A stretch of 64,000 nt of DNA. It comes from PHAA01 sp040217755. Its GTDB lineage: Bacteria; Bacillota; Syntrophomonadia; Syntrophomonadales; Syntrophomonadaceae. The DNA is taken from assembly GCA_040217755.1 (NCBI GenBank), contig JBEHWJ010000004.1, positions 1 to 64,000 on the forward strand. The letters are read 5' to 3'. How positions within the stretch are numbered: the first letter of the stretch is position 1; each line of letters starts with the position of its first letter. This document shows positions 27,053 through 35,756 of the stretch, piece after piece. A model generated the notes under the pieces. That model was not told the DNA's origin, searched no databases, and worked only from the letters and a program-made list of their open reading frames with translations. Position numbers and translations under genes: made by a program.

Positions 27053-27823
27053 TTGATAACCAAAGTGGAGATCTGTGGGGTAAATACCTCAAAACTGCCG
27101 GTTTTAAAGAATGAAGAGATGCGCAGCCTGTTCGGGGCTATGCATAATGGCCAGACCGAAGCCAGGGAAAAACTTATCCAAGGTAATCTTCGCCTGGTGT
27201 TGAGCGTAATCCAGCGATTCAACAACCGCGGGGAATATGTCGATGATTTATTTCAGGTCGGATGTATTGGTCTGATCAAAGCCATAGATAATTTTGACCT
27301 GAGTCAGAATGTGCGCTTTTCCACCTATGCGGTGCCTATGATCATCGGTGAGATAAGACGTTACCTGCGCGACAACAATCCGGTCCGGGTCTCACGCTCA
27401 CTGCGGGATATCGCTTATAAAGCCCTCCAGGTGAGGGAACGGCTTCTGGCCGAGAACTCTACCGAACCGACCATCGCCCAGATGGCTGAAAAACTGGAGG
27501 TGCCGAGGGAAGAGGTGGTCTTCGCCCTCGATGCCATCCAGGAACCGGTCTCTCTCTTTGAACCCATCTACAACGACGGGGGGGATCCGATTTTAGTCAT
27601 GGACCAGATCAGTGACGATAAAAACACCGATGCCCAATGGCTGGAGTCGATCACTATCAACGAAGCCCTGAAGAAACTCAACGAACGGGAGAAGCATATA
27701 GTATCCCTGCGTTTCTTCAACGGCAAGACCCAGATGGAAGTCGCCGACGAGATAGGCATATCCCAGGCCCAGGTGTCGCGTTTGGAAAAAGCGGCGCTTA
27801 AGCAGCTGAAGAAGTACGTATGA
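27053..27823 (+). CDS. sigG: Sporulation sigma factor G (forespore)
   Basis: 256-residue forespore sigma factor. It begins ITKVEICGVNTSKLPVLKNE, nearly the Bacillus N-terminus, and keeps FNNRGEYVDDLFQVGCIG, RYLRDNNPVRVSRSLRDI and GISQAQVSRLEKAALKQL. TTG 27053 is chosen because it aligns with the Bacillus start and AGGGG lies seven bases upstream. The frame also opens at ATG 26990 but would add 21 unmatched residues. Late forespore genes are its expected targets. Confidence 0.96.
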   Translation: MITKVEICGVNTSKLPVLKNEEMRSLFGAMHNGQTEAREKLIQGNLRLVLSVIQRFNNRGEYVDDLFQVGCIGLIKAIDNFDLSQNVRFSTYAVPMIIGEIRRYLRDNNPVRVSRSLRDIAYKALQVRERLLAENSTEPTIAQMAEKLEVPREEVVFALDAIQEPVSLFEPIYNDGGDPILVMDQISDDKNTDAQWLESITINEALKKLNEREKHIVSLRFFNGKTQMEVADEIGISQAQVSRLEKAALKQLKKYV

Positions 27824-27839
27824 GCCAAGGAGGGGCAGG

Positions 27840-27986
27840 ATGCAGAATCGGAATTTACTGGCCGTAATACTGATCGCCATAATATTAGCACTTATGGTGC
27901 CCTTGTCGGAGAATGCCCGGCAAAGTACCAAGGCCTTTACCTATGACAACCTAATATTTATGGATGCCAGTTTAGGTTGTCGATAA
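27840..27986 (+). CDS. Small membrane peptide, 48 residues
   Basis: ATG 27840 follows AAGGAGG (27828-27834) by five bases and starts 16 bases after the sigG stop, so it is probably cotranscribed with sigG. It has a short polar start (MQNRN), one hydrophobic stretch (LLAVILIAIILALMVPL) and a 26-residue polar tail ending LGCR. It could be a single-span or secreted peptide. No family is recognised. The ribosome site and hydrophobic pattern argue that it is real. Ordinary small-ORF noise remains possible. Confidence 0.5.
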   Translation: MQNRNLLAVILIAIILALMVPLSENARQSTKAFTYDNLIFMDASLGCR

Positions 27987-28020
27987 TCCCAGGCCTTGGA
28001 TAATGAGTGGTGCATGAACT

Positions 28021-28046
28021 GGTCCTGTCAAGACAGGGCCTTTTGG
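28021..28046 (+). terminator. Terminator-like hairpin after the sigG region
   Basis: GGTCCTGT (28021-28028) and ACAGGGCC (28033-28040) form an eight-base stem, with one G-T pair, around CAAG. TTTTGG follows. It probably ends the sigG transcript. Confidence 0.65.
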
Positions 28047-28080
28047 TTGTGTTAAACTGGCTAAAAAAGCCGGTGATGCT

Positions 28081-29448
28081 ATGCAGGAATACCAGCCGAT
28101 AAAACTCACCTGGGAGGGTAAAGACAGAACTGATGAGGAGCCGGTTGCAGATATCCGCGAACTGGAGCGGGTCAATGTCAACCCGTTTATAGGTACCCCG
28201 GCCTATTATAAGCAGGCGGATATACATATGCCGGCTGCATCCGTCCACAACACCTATTGCCTGGGCGACAACCTCACATTTCTGCGTAACCCTTCACAGT
28301 GGGCGGGAGAAAGCCCCGTCGATCTGATCTATATCGATCCCCCTTACATGACCGACACAGCCTATAATTCGGCCGTTAATATCGGGGCCGCCCATGCCCA
28401 GCATACTGTAGTAAGACCGGCCTTCCACGACCGGTGGCCGTCAGGAATGGCTTCCTACCTGGACATGTTGTACCCCCGCCTGTCTGCCATGCGGGAAATG
28501 CTCTCCGAGGAGGGGAGCATGTTCGTCCATGTCGATTGGCATGCCAGTCATTATGTACGAGTTCTCCTGGACGAGATCTTCGGAATGGATCATTTTATCA
28601 ACGAGATTGCCTGGTGCTTCGGGGGAGGGGGTAATTCCCGGCGCCATTTTCACCGCAAACACGACTCTATCCTCTGGTATGCACGCACTCCTCACTATAT
28701 ATACAATCCCCAGTTCCGGCCTTATACCCCCGGGACCCTGGAGCGCGGACTGACCAATGTCAAGGGGGACCGGTACCGACTCCACCAGGATGGAGCTTTG
28801 ATGCAGGATTGGTGGACCGATATCAGTAAGATCCTCAGCCCTACTGCATACGAGAACCTAAAGTATCCAACCCAAAAACCGAAGGAGTTGTTGAAGCGGC
28901 TGGTGGAAGCGGCATCCAGACCGGGAAGCCTGGTAGCCGATTTCTTCAGCGGGTCGGGTACGCTGGCGGAAGTCTGCAACCAAACCGGAAGACGATGGAT
29001 TTTATGCGACAGCAGCCGGGTGGGATTACAGACGGCGATGTATCGCTTGATAAGGAACGGCTCCGGCCCCTTTAAAATAATCGCCCCCGATCCATATGTA
29101 AATCCGCCGGGCGGCGAACTGGTCCTGAAGAAACCGCAGTTGAGCAGGTTTGACCAACAGCACTGGCTGGTTGACCTGGGCATTGATTGTTATAGGCCTA
29201 CCGATATTGACCCTTCATCGCAACGCCAGCATTTCAGCGATTATATTGAATTCTGGGAGCTCGACTTGGATTACCAGGGTACCTTTAACTCCTGCTGCCA
29301 GGTGATCCGGGAAAAACACAGGTATCAGGGACCGTTGGCCCTGGATATCCTGGTCAGGATCGAAGCCGGTCTTTCCCGCCGGGTGGCTGTAAAGGTGTGG
29401 GATGCCTGGGCCAATCAGACTATGGGGGTCGTCGATATCGAGGCTTGA
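28081..29448 (+). CDS. Orphan N4/N6 DNA methyltransferase, beta class
   Basis: 455-residue site-specific DNA methylase. The catalytic motif DPPY (residues 86-89) precedes the SAM-binding motif FSGSGT (289-294), the beta-class order, and TQKPKELLKRLV near residue 264 is typical. After the catalytic core an extra domain of about 130 residues (ending WDAWANQTMGVVDIEA) resembles tails seen on some free-standing methylases. No restriction endonuclease or specificity gene is adjacent, so it is an orphan. The target base and site are unknown. It lies between sporulation genes and dprA, an unusual place for a mobile enzyme. Start ATG 28081 has GGTGATG upstream. Confidence 0.85.
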   Translation: MQEYQPIKLTWEGKDRTDEEPVADIRELERVNVNPFIGTPAYYKQADIHMPAASVHNTYCLGDNLTFLRNPSQWAGESPVDLIYIDPPYMTDTAYNSAVNIGAAHAQHTVVRPAFHDRWPSGMASYLDMLYPRLSAMREMLSEEGSMFVHVDWHASHYVRVLLDEIFGMDHFINEIAWCFGGGGNSRRHFHRKHDSILWYARTPHYIYNPQFRPYTPGTLERGLTNVKGDRYRLHQDGALMQDWWTDISKILSPTAYENLKYPTQKPKELLKRLVEAASRPGSLVADFFSGSGTLAEVCNQTGRRWILCDSSRVGLQTAMYRLIRNGSGPFKIIAPDPYVNPPGGELVLKKPQLSRFDQQHWLVDLGIDCYRPTDIDPSSQRQHFSDYIEFWELDLDYQGTFNSCCQVIREKHRYQGPLALDILVRIEAGLSRRVAVKVWDAWANQTMGVVDIEA

Positions 29449-29679
29449 TACCAACCGGCCTGGCAATCCCTGTCTGCCGTCGTAGGCCAAGCCGCCGGGC
29501 CTGTTTCCCCCGGGGCGGTCAGAATACCGTATAATTTCTAACAGCCGGGTCCGTGCCATTGTCTTGCATAGTGCCGGATTTTATGCTATCAATTGCTTTA
29601 GGGGCTGGCGGCCGATGTATAATATTCCCATTTGTGTTATGATGCTGTTATCGATATGAACAATGGGAGTCCGATATAT

Positions 29680-30771
29680 ATGGAGCGGATGGAGATTGCC
29701 AGCCTGTGTTTTTTGCACAGCATACCGGGGGTAGGTCACAGGACCCTGGCTAGCATCAAGCAGCAGGTGGGAAGTTTCCAGGCTTGCCTCGAAGGTGGGG
29801 CCAGCCTGTGGCATCAGTGTTCCCTGCCCGCAGCGGTTTGCACCGGCATAGCCGGCGCCCGGCAGGATGATAATCCCGCCAGTCTGTATGAACGATTGCG
29901 AGGTGACGGGATAGATGTATGCTGTTTGGAGGATGACAAATATCCGGATATGCTGCGGGCCATATATGATCCCCCATACCTTATTTACTATAAGGGCAGC
30001 ATCGACATCCTGGATGAATTCTGCCTGGCGGTGGTTGGCTCCCGGGTTGCCACCAGTTACGGCAAGAGCCAGGCTTTCAGGTTCGGTCGGGAGCTGGCCG
30101 GGCAGGGGATAGTGGTTGTCAGCGGAATGGCCAGGGGCATCGACACTGAGGCCCACCGCGGGGCTCTGGAAGCGGGAGGTAAAACTGCCGCCGTATTGGG
30201 AAGCGGCATAGATGTGATATATCCGCGCGAAAACCAGAAGCTATACCATCGAATAGCCGAGAACGGGATCGTGATCAGCGAATTTGCTCCCGGCACCAGG
30301 CCTGAACCCGGCAACTTCCCGGCTCGTAACCGTACTATATCAGGATTGTCCAACGGGGTGCTGGTGGTCGAGGCCAAGCAGCGCAGCGGGGCCCTGATAA
30401 CAGTTGATTATGCCCTGGAACAGGGGCGGGAAGTTTTTGCCCTACCTGGCCCCATAAACAGTCAGAACAGCGCGGGCACCAATAATTTGATAAAACAGGG
30501 CGCCTGTCTGGTAGACTGCCTGGAAGACATTCTACGGGAATATGGGATGGGTGAGGCAGTGCATCCGGCGGCTGAACAGGGGAGATTACCCTTTGCCGGC
30601 GACAGTGACGAGGCAGCGGTTTTGGAGGCTATGGACCATGGAACCATCAATTTCGACCAGTTGATCCACCTATGCGGGTTAGGCTCCGGGAGGCTCAATA
30701 CCGCGCTGTTGAAACTGGAATTGGAGGGAATAATCAGGGCGATGCCGGGTAATTACTATGTGAAGGTTTAA
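29680..30771 (+). CDS. dprA: DNA processing protein DprA
   Basis: 363-residue protein that binds incoming single-stranded DNA and loads RecA during transformation. An N-terminal SAM-like region (FLHSIPGVGHRTL) is followed by the Rossmann DprA core: VGSRVATSYGKSQA, VVSGMARGIDTEAHRGAL, FPARNRTISGLSNGVLVVEA and GPINSQNSAGTNNLI. A winged-helix C-terminus follows. ATG 29680 is chosen because GGGAG (29665-29669) is ten bases upstream; an in-frame ATG at 29656 has no such site. TATAAT hexamers at 29530-29535 and 29618-29623 are possible -10 elements. No other competence genes are in the window. Confidence 0.94.
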   Translation: MERMEIASLCFLHSIPGVGHRTLASIKQQVGSFQACLEGGASLWHQCSLPAAVCTGIAGARQDDNPASLYERLRGDGIDVCCLEDDKYPDMLRAIYDPPYLIYYKGSIDILDEFCLAVVGSRVATSYGKSQAFRFGRELAGQGIVVVSGMARGIDTEAHRGALEAGGKTAAVLGSGIDVIYPRENQKLYHRIAENGIVISEFAPGTRPEPGNFPARNRTISGLSNGVLVVEAKQRSGALITVDYALEQGREVFALPGPINSQNSAGTNNLIKQGACLVDCLEDILREYGMGEAVHPAAEQGRLPFAGDSDEAAVLEAMDHGTINFDQLIHLCGLGSGRLNTALLKLELEGIIRAMPGNYYVKV

Positions 30772-30798
30772 GCACCCGACATAAACGACATTTTTAAG

Positions 30799-30817
30799 AT
30801 GTATATACATTATATAA
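30799..30817. repeat. Palindrome in the topA promoter region
   Basis: ATGTATATACAT (30799-30810) is a perfect 12-base palindrome that runs directly into TTATATAA (30810-30817). It lies 24 bases before topA in AT-rich DNA. It may overlap a -10 element or be a protein site; neither is proven. Confidence 0.45.
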
Positions 30818-30840
30818 GTAAAATCTGACGAGGTGATATT

Positions 30841-32928
30841 TTGGCCGACCATACTCTGGTTATTGTTGAGTCTGCCGCCAAGGCAAAGACCATAGGTAAA
30901 TTTTTGGGCAGGAACTACCGCGTGAAAGCGAGTGTCGGACACATCAGGGATCTGCCTAAAAGCAAGTTGGGTATCGATGTCAGCAACAATTTTGAACCGC
31001 AATACATTACTATCCGTGGTAAGGGGGAGCTTCTCAAAGAGATAAGAAATGAGGCCCGGAAATCCACCCGGGTACTACTGGCCACCGACCCGGATCGCGA
31101 AGGTGAAGCCATCGCCTGGCATCTGCAGCATTTCATCAATATCCCTGACGGTTCCAAATGCCGGATAGAGTTCAATGAGATAACGTCCGAGGCCATTAAA
31201 AAGGCTATCAAGAGTTCCCGACCAGTCGATATCAACTTGGTCAATGCCCAGCAAGCCCGGCGGGTACTGGACCGTCTGGTGGGATACAACCTCAGCCCCC
31301 TGCTGTGGAGTAAAGTCCGCAAAGGCCTCAGCGCCGGGCGGGTGCAGTCCGTGGTGGTGAGGGTTATCTGCGAACGGGAGAAGGAGATCCAGGACTTTAA
31401 ACCAGAAGAATATTGGACTATAGAGGTTCTATTGTCTATAGGCGGAAGCAGCAGCTTCACTGCCAACCTGTTATCCTATCGGGGACGTAAACTGGAGATC
31501 AAAGACGAAGCCCAACAGATCAAGGTGGCCGATTACCTGCGGGGAGCGGAATTTATCCTGAAGAGCCTGGAGAAGAAGGAGAAGCGGGTCAAACCCAAGC
31601 CGCCTTTTACGACCAGTACCATGCAGCAGGAGGCTTCAAGGAGGTTAGGCTTTTCCCCCAGCCGCACCATGCGGGTAGCCCAGGAAATGTACGAGGGTTT
31701 GGAACTTGGCAAAAAGGGCGCGGTGGGTTTGATCACTTATCTGCGCACTGATTCTACCCGTATCGCCAGTACTGCCCAGGCAGAGGCGCTGGACTTCATC
31801 ACGGCTCAATATGGGAACCCCTTTGCTCCGAATACCCCTAATGAATACAAGAGCCGCAAGTCGGCCCAGGATGCCCATGAAGCCATCCGGCCCTCGTCGG
31901 TGCACCGTACCCCGGACAGTATCAAACAGTTTCTCAGCCGTGATCAGTATCGCCTTTACAAGTTGATATGGGAGCGTTTCGTGGCCAGCCAGATGACCGC
32001 CGCCCGCTATGATACGATCAAGGCCGAGATAACCGCCGGGGACTACGGTTTGCGGGCCAGTTCGTCACAGCTGAAGTTTCCGGGGTATAAACGGGTATAT
32101 AATGATGAGGAGGACGAGATCAAGAATCCCATCCCGGATATGCCGGCCGGGCAACCTCTGCAACTGGAAGAACTGGTGCCGGAGCAGCACTTCACCCAAC
32201 CCCCACCCCGCTACACCGATGCCAGTCTGGTAAAACTGCTGGAAGAGAAGAATATCGGCCGCCCCAGCACATATGCGCCTATCATCGAGACCATAATCAA
32301 GCGGAGTTATGTCGAACGACAGAATAAACAATTTGTACCTACCGAATTGGGGTACATAGTAGTCGATCTGCTGACCCAGCACTTCAGCAACATAGTGGAC
32401 ACCGATTTCACCGCTCGTCTGGAAGAAGAACTGGATTTGATCGAAGAGGGCAAAATGGACTGGAAGGATGTCATCCGCAACTTCTACGATCCCTTCAACG
32501 CCGATCTGGAAAAGGCCCAGGACCTCATCGAAAAAGTGCAGATAAAAGATGAGGACGCCGGTAAGGAGTGTCCTCAATGCGGAAAGCCGATGCTGATCAA
32601 GCATGGCCGCTTTGGCAAGTTCATCGCCTGCTCCGGGTTCCCGGACTGCCGCCACACTGAATCCATAAACGAAGAGGCGGGAGTAAACTGCCCGTTTTGT
32701 AACGGGCAGATATTGGCCCTTAAATCCAAAAAGGGCCGCAAATATTACGGGTGCAAAAATTATCCGGAGTGCAATTTCCGTTCCTGGAACAAGCCCACCG
32801 GAGAAAAATGTCCCGTCTGTGGCGATGCGATGGTGGAGAAATATAACAAACACCAGGTGCAATCGGTCTGCCAGAACCCGGAATGCAAGCACCGCCCGGA
32901 AACGAGGGAATACGTTGCCGCTCATTAA
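30841..32928 (+). CDS. topA: DNA topoisomerase I
   Basis: 695-residue type IA topoisomerase that relaxes negative supercoils. Toprim domain: VIVESAAKAKTIGKFLG and ATDPDREGEAIAWHL. The active-site Tyr is near residue 300 in LITYLRTDSTRI. Three C-terminal four-cysteine zinc modules (CPQCGKPM..., CPFCNGQI..., CPVCGDAM...) bind DNA. Start is TTG 30841 after GAGGTGA. trmFO begins 14 bases before its stop. Confidence 0.97.
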   Translation: MADHTLVIVESAAKAKTIGKFLGRNYRVKASVGHIRDLPKSKLGIDVSNNFEPQYITIRGKGELLKEIRNEARKSTRVLLATDPDREGEAIAWHLQHFINIPDGSKCRIEFNEITSEAIKKAIKSSRPVDINLVNAQQARRVLDRLVGYNLSPLLWSKVRKGLSAGRVQSVVVRVICEREKEIQDFKPEEYWTIEVLLSIGGSSSFTANLLSYRGRKLEIKDEAQQIKVADYLRGAEFILKSLEKKEKRVKPKPPFTTSTMQQEASRRLGFSPSRTMRVAQEMYEGLELGKKGAVGLITYLRTDSTRIASTAQAEALDFITAQYGNPFAPNTPNEYKSRKSAQDAHEAIRPSSVHRTPDSIKQFLSRDQYRLYKLIWERFVASQMTAARYDTIKAEITAGDYGLRASSSQLKFPGYKRVYNDEEDEIKNPIPDMPAGQPLQLEELVPEQHFTQPPPRYTDASLVKLLEEKNIGRPSTYAPIIETIIKRSYVERQNKQFVPTELGYIVVDLLTQHFSNIVDTDFTARLEEELDLIEEGKMDWKDVIRNFYDPFNADLEKAQDLIEKVQIKDEDAGKECPQCGKPMLIKHGRFGKFIACSGFPDCRHTESINEEAGVNCPFCNGQILALKSKKGRKYYGCKNYPECNFRSWNKPTGEKCPVCGDAMVEKYNKHQVQSVCQNPECKHRPETREYVAAH

Positions 32929-34249
32929 CGTTATCGGCGGCGGTCTGGCTGGCTGCGAAGCGGCCTATCATGCCGCCCGGGCCGGCTTCAGGGTAAGATT
33001 GTATGAGATGAGGCCGGGTCGTATGACCCCGGTTCACCGCTCTGGGCACTTGGCGGAACTGGTTTGCAGCAATTCCCTGAAATCTGATCTGGCGGCCACC
33101 GCCCAGGGATTACTAAAAGAGGAGATGCGGGCTTTGGGCTCACTGATCCTGGAGTGTGCTGAACAAGCCAGGGTTCCAGCCGGATCGGCTCTGGCGGTGG
33201 ACCGGGAGTATTTCGCGCAGTTGGTTACCCAACGGATCGAAACCCACCCCAACATAGAGATCATCCGCCAGGAAGTGGAGGTGCCGCCCGCCGATGAGGT
33301 CAGTATAATTTCCACCGGCCCCCTCACTTCGGATTCATTGTTTCGGGAATTGACCCGGGTTACCGGTGAAGAGAACCTGTTTTTCTATGATGCGGTGGCT
33401 CCCAGCGTCACCCGGGAGAGCCTGGATATGGAGAAGATATTCAAAGCGTCCCGCTACGATAAAGGGGAAAGTGACTATTATAACTGTCCGATGAACCGGG
33501 ACGAATATGAGCATTTTTACCAGGAACTGGTACAAGCGGACATCGCCGAGGGTCACAGCATCGACCGGAGCCTCTTTTTTACCGGCTGCATGCCCATAGA
33601 AGTCATGGGCCGTCGTGGTTTGGATACGCTCAGATTCGGCCCCCTGCGTCCGGTTGGCCTGATTGATCCCCGCACCGGCCATCGGGCCTGGGCGGTAGTC
33701 CAACTGCGGCAAGAGAACAAAGCAGGGACCATACTAGGCCTGGTCGGCTTCCAGACTCGACTCAAATGGGGTCAACAGGACCGGATCTTTCGTTTGATAC
33801 CGGGGCTGGCGAAAGCTGAATTTGTGCGATATGGAGTCATGCACCGCAATACCTATATAAACAGCCCCCGCCTTTTACAGCCGACCCTGCAATTGAAAAA
33901 GAACCCGAAATGGTTTTTTGCCGGGCAGATAACCGGGGTGGAGGGGTATATGGAATCGGCTGCCACCGGTATCCTGGCGGGAGTCAATGCGGTGCGTCTC
34001 TGCCTGAGCAGACCGTCCCTGATAATGGATCCCCAGACCTTGCTAGGGGCTCTGCTGGCTTTCATAACCGATCCGAGCCAGGAGGACTTCCAGCCCGTCA
34101 ATGCCAATTTTGGTATTCTGCCTCCACTGCCGGTGCACATCAAGGATAAGAAGAGACGCTATGAGGCCTATGCCCTCAGATCACGGCGACAGATGCAGGA
34201 CTTCCTCAGCCAGGCCGGGCTTCAGGCAACAGAAGCAAGAGAGGTTTAA
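32915..34249 (+). CDS. trmFO: Folate-dependent tRNA (uracil-54 C5)-methyltransferase
   Basis: 444-residue FAD enzyme making ribothymidine at tRNA position 54 with methylenetetrahydrofolate (formerly Gid). FAD loop VIGGGLAGCEAAYHAARAG at the N-terminus and the conserved CSNSLKSD cysteine block are diagnostic. TTG 32915 is chosen because the protein then begins MPLINVIGGG and GAGGG lies six bases upstream. It overlaps the topA end by 14 bases, which suggests coupling. Confidence 0.96.
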   Translation: MPLINVIGGGLAGCEAAYHAARAGFRVRLYEMRPGRMTPVHRSGHLAELVCSNSLKSDLAATAQGLLKEEMRALGSLILECAEQARVPAGSALAVDREYFAQLVTQRIETHPNIEIIRQEVEVPPADEVSIISTGPLTSDSLFRELTRVTGEENLFFYDAVAPSVTRESLDMEKIFKASRYDKGESDYYNCPMNRDEYEHFYQELVQADIAEGHSIDRSLFFTGCMPIEVMGRRGLDTLRFGPLRPVGLIDPRTGHRAWAVVQLRQENKAGTILGLVGFQTRLKWGQQDRIFRLIPGLAKAEFVRYGVMHRNTYINSPRLLQPTLQLKKNPKWFFAGQITGVEGYMESAATGILAGVNAVRLCLSRPSLIMDPQTLLGALLAFITDPSQEDFQPVNANFGILPPLPVHIKDKKRRYEAYALRSRRQMQDFLSQAGLQATEAREV

Positions 34250-34255
34250 AACGCA

Positions 34256-35194
34256 ATGGTTATAGAGCCGGAACAAAATGCCTTGCTGGCCGATCAAATC
34301 CCTGGATTTTTGGCTTATCTGCGGGTGGAAAAGAGTGCCTCTCCCTTGACCCTGATCGGGTACCACACCGACCTGGATCAATTCCTGGATTTTCTGGCCG
34401 GTTTTTGCGGTATGGAGAAATCGGCCCTGCCCGCCACCGGGGTAACCAACCGGTCCGCCCGGGAATATATCGCCCAGATGTATAATCATGATCTGAGCCG
34501 GGCCACCATTGCCCGCAAGATGGCCTCCCTGCGCTCATTTGTCAAATACCTGTGCCGGGAGAACCTGCTGGCCGGCAATCCCATCGTTAGCGTCTCCACC
34601 CCCCGGCAGGAGAAGAGATTACCCCGTTTTCTGTACCCTATGGAGATCCGTATGCTCATAGAGGCCCCCGATACCAGCACTCCTTCGGGTTTGAGAGACA
34701 AGGCTATTCTCGAGACCTTGTATGCTTCCGGGGTTCGAGTCAGTGAGCTGGTCGGGATAAATATGGATGACCTGGATATGAAGGAAGGCTGGATAATGAT
34801 TCTGGGTAAAGGCCGCAAGCAGCGCCTGGCCCCGATGGGGGTCAAATGCAGGCGAGCAATTGCAGCTTATCTGGATAAGGGAAGGCCAATCCTGCTTGCC
34901 CGGGGCAGCCACAACGACCCAGCCCTTTTTCTTAACAAGGCGGGCCGGCGGCTTACTGCCCGCAGCATCCGCAATATCATCAATAAATACGTGGAACAGT
35001 TGGCGATGCATCAAAAGGTTACCCCTCACACCCTCAGACATACATTTGCCACCCATCTCCTGAACAACGGCGCCGATCTGCGCTCGGTACAGGAGTTGCT
35101 GGGCCATGTCAAACTGTCCACTACTCAAATCTATACTCATGTTACCAAAGACAGATTGAAAACCATCCATGAAGAAAATCATCCGCGGAGGTGA
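34256..35194 (+). CDS. xerC: Tyrosine recombinase XerC
   Basis: 312-residue recombinase that resolves chromosome dimers at dif. An N-terminal SAM-like core-binding domain is followed by the catalytic domain, with all six residues present: R161, K185, H258, R261, H284 and nucleophile Y293. Bacillus has codV at this place, ahead of hslV. No dif site was recognised here. Core-genome context argues for a housekeeping recombinase and against an integrase. Confidence 0.94.
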   Translation: MVIEPEQNALLADQIPGFLAYLRVEKSASPLTLIGYHTDLDQFLDFLAGFCGMEKSALPATGVTNRSAREYIAQMYNHDLSRATIARKMASLRSFVKYLCRENLLAGNPIVSVSTPRQEKRLPRFLYPMEIRMLIEAPDTSTPSGLRDKAILETLYASGVRVSELVGINMDDLDMKEGWIMILGKGRKQRLAPMGVKCRRAIAAYLDKGRPILLARGSHNDPALFLNKAGRRLTARSIRNIINKYVEQLAMHQKVTPHTLRHTFATHLLNNGADLRSVQELLGHVKLSTTQIYTHVTKDRLKTIHEENHPRR

Positions 35195-35199
35195 GGCCA

Positions 35200-35733
35200 G
35201 TGTTTGAAGCGACAACCATTGTAGCGGTAAAAAAAGGCGGCCAGATGGCCATAGCCGGAGATGGGCAGGTGACCTTCGGTCAAAATGTGGTTATGAAGAA
35301 CAATGCGGTCAAGATCAGAAAGATTTATGAAGGCAAAGTAGTGGGCGGATTTGCCGGTTCGGTAGCCGATGCCTTCACATTATTCGCCAAATTCGAAGAA
35401 AAACTCAAAGCCAGCGGGGGCAATCTTACCCGGGCGGCGGTGGAGATAGCCAAGGAATGGCGTACCGACAGGATTCTGCGCAAGTTGGAAGCCCTGCTGA
35501 TAGTAGCCGACCGCGAGAAGATGTTCATAGTGTCGGGCAGTGGAGAGGTGATCGAACCGGATGATGGCATCACCGCTATCGGTTCGGGAGGTTCCTATGC
35601 TCTGGCGGCAGCCCGGGCCCTGGCTCGCTTTACGGATTTAACGGCCGCCGAGATAGCTGGCGAAGCACTGAAAATAGCCGGTGAAATATGCGTATATACT
35701 AATGACCGAATCACCGTTGAGGTAGTTGAATAG
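35200..35733 (+). CDS. hslV: HslV (ClpQ) protease subunit
   Basis: 177-residue proteasome-like N-terminal threonine peptidase working with HslU. GTG 35200 is chosen because GGAGG (35187-35191) lies eight bases upstream; GTG 35191, overlapping the xerC stop, would add three residues. The protein then begins MFEATTIVAVKKGG. The conserved Thr-Thr is preceded by a short MFEA leader that would have to be removed to expose the catalytic Thr5. DGQVTFGQ and FAGSVADAFTLF are typical. Confidence 0.95.
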   Translation: MFEATTIVAVKKGGQMAIAGDGQVTFGQNVVMKNNAVKIRKIYEGKVVGGFAGSVADAFTLFAKFEEKLKASGGNLTRAAVEIAKEWRTDRILRKLEALLIVADREKMFIVSGSGEVIEPDDGITAIGSGGSYALAAARALARFTDLTAAEIAGEALKIAGEICVYTNDRITVEVVE

Positions 35734-35756
35734 ACTTACAAAAAGGAGATTTCATC

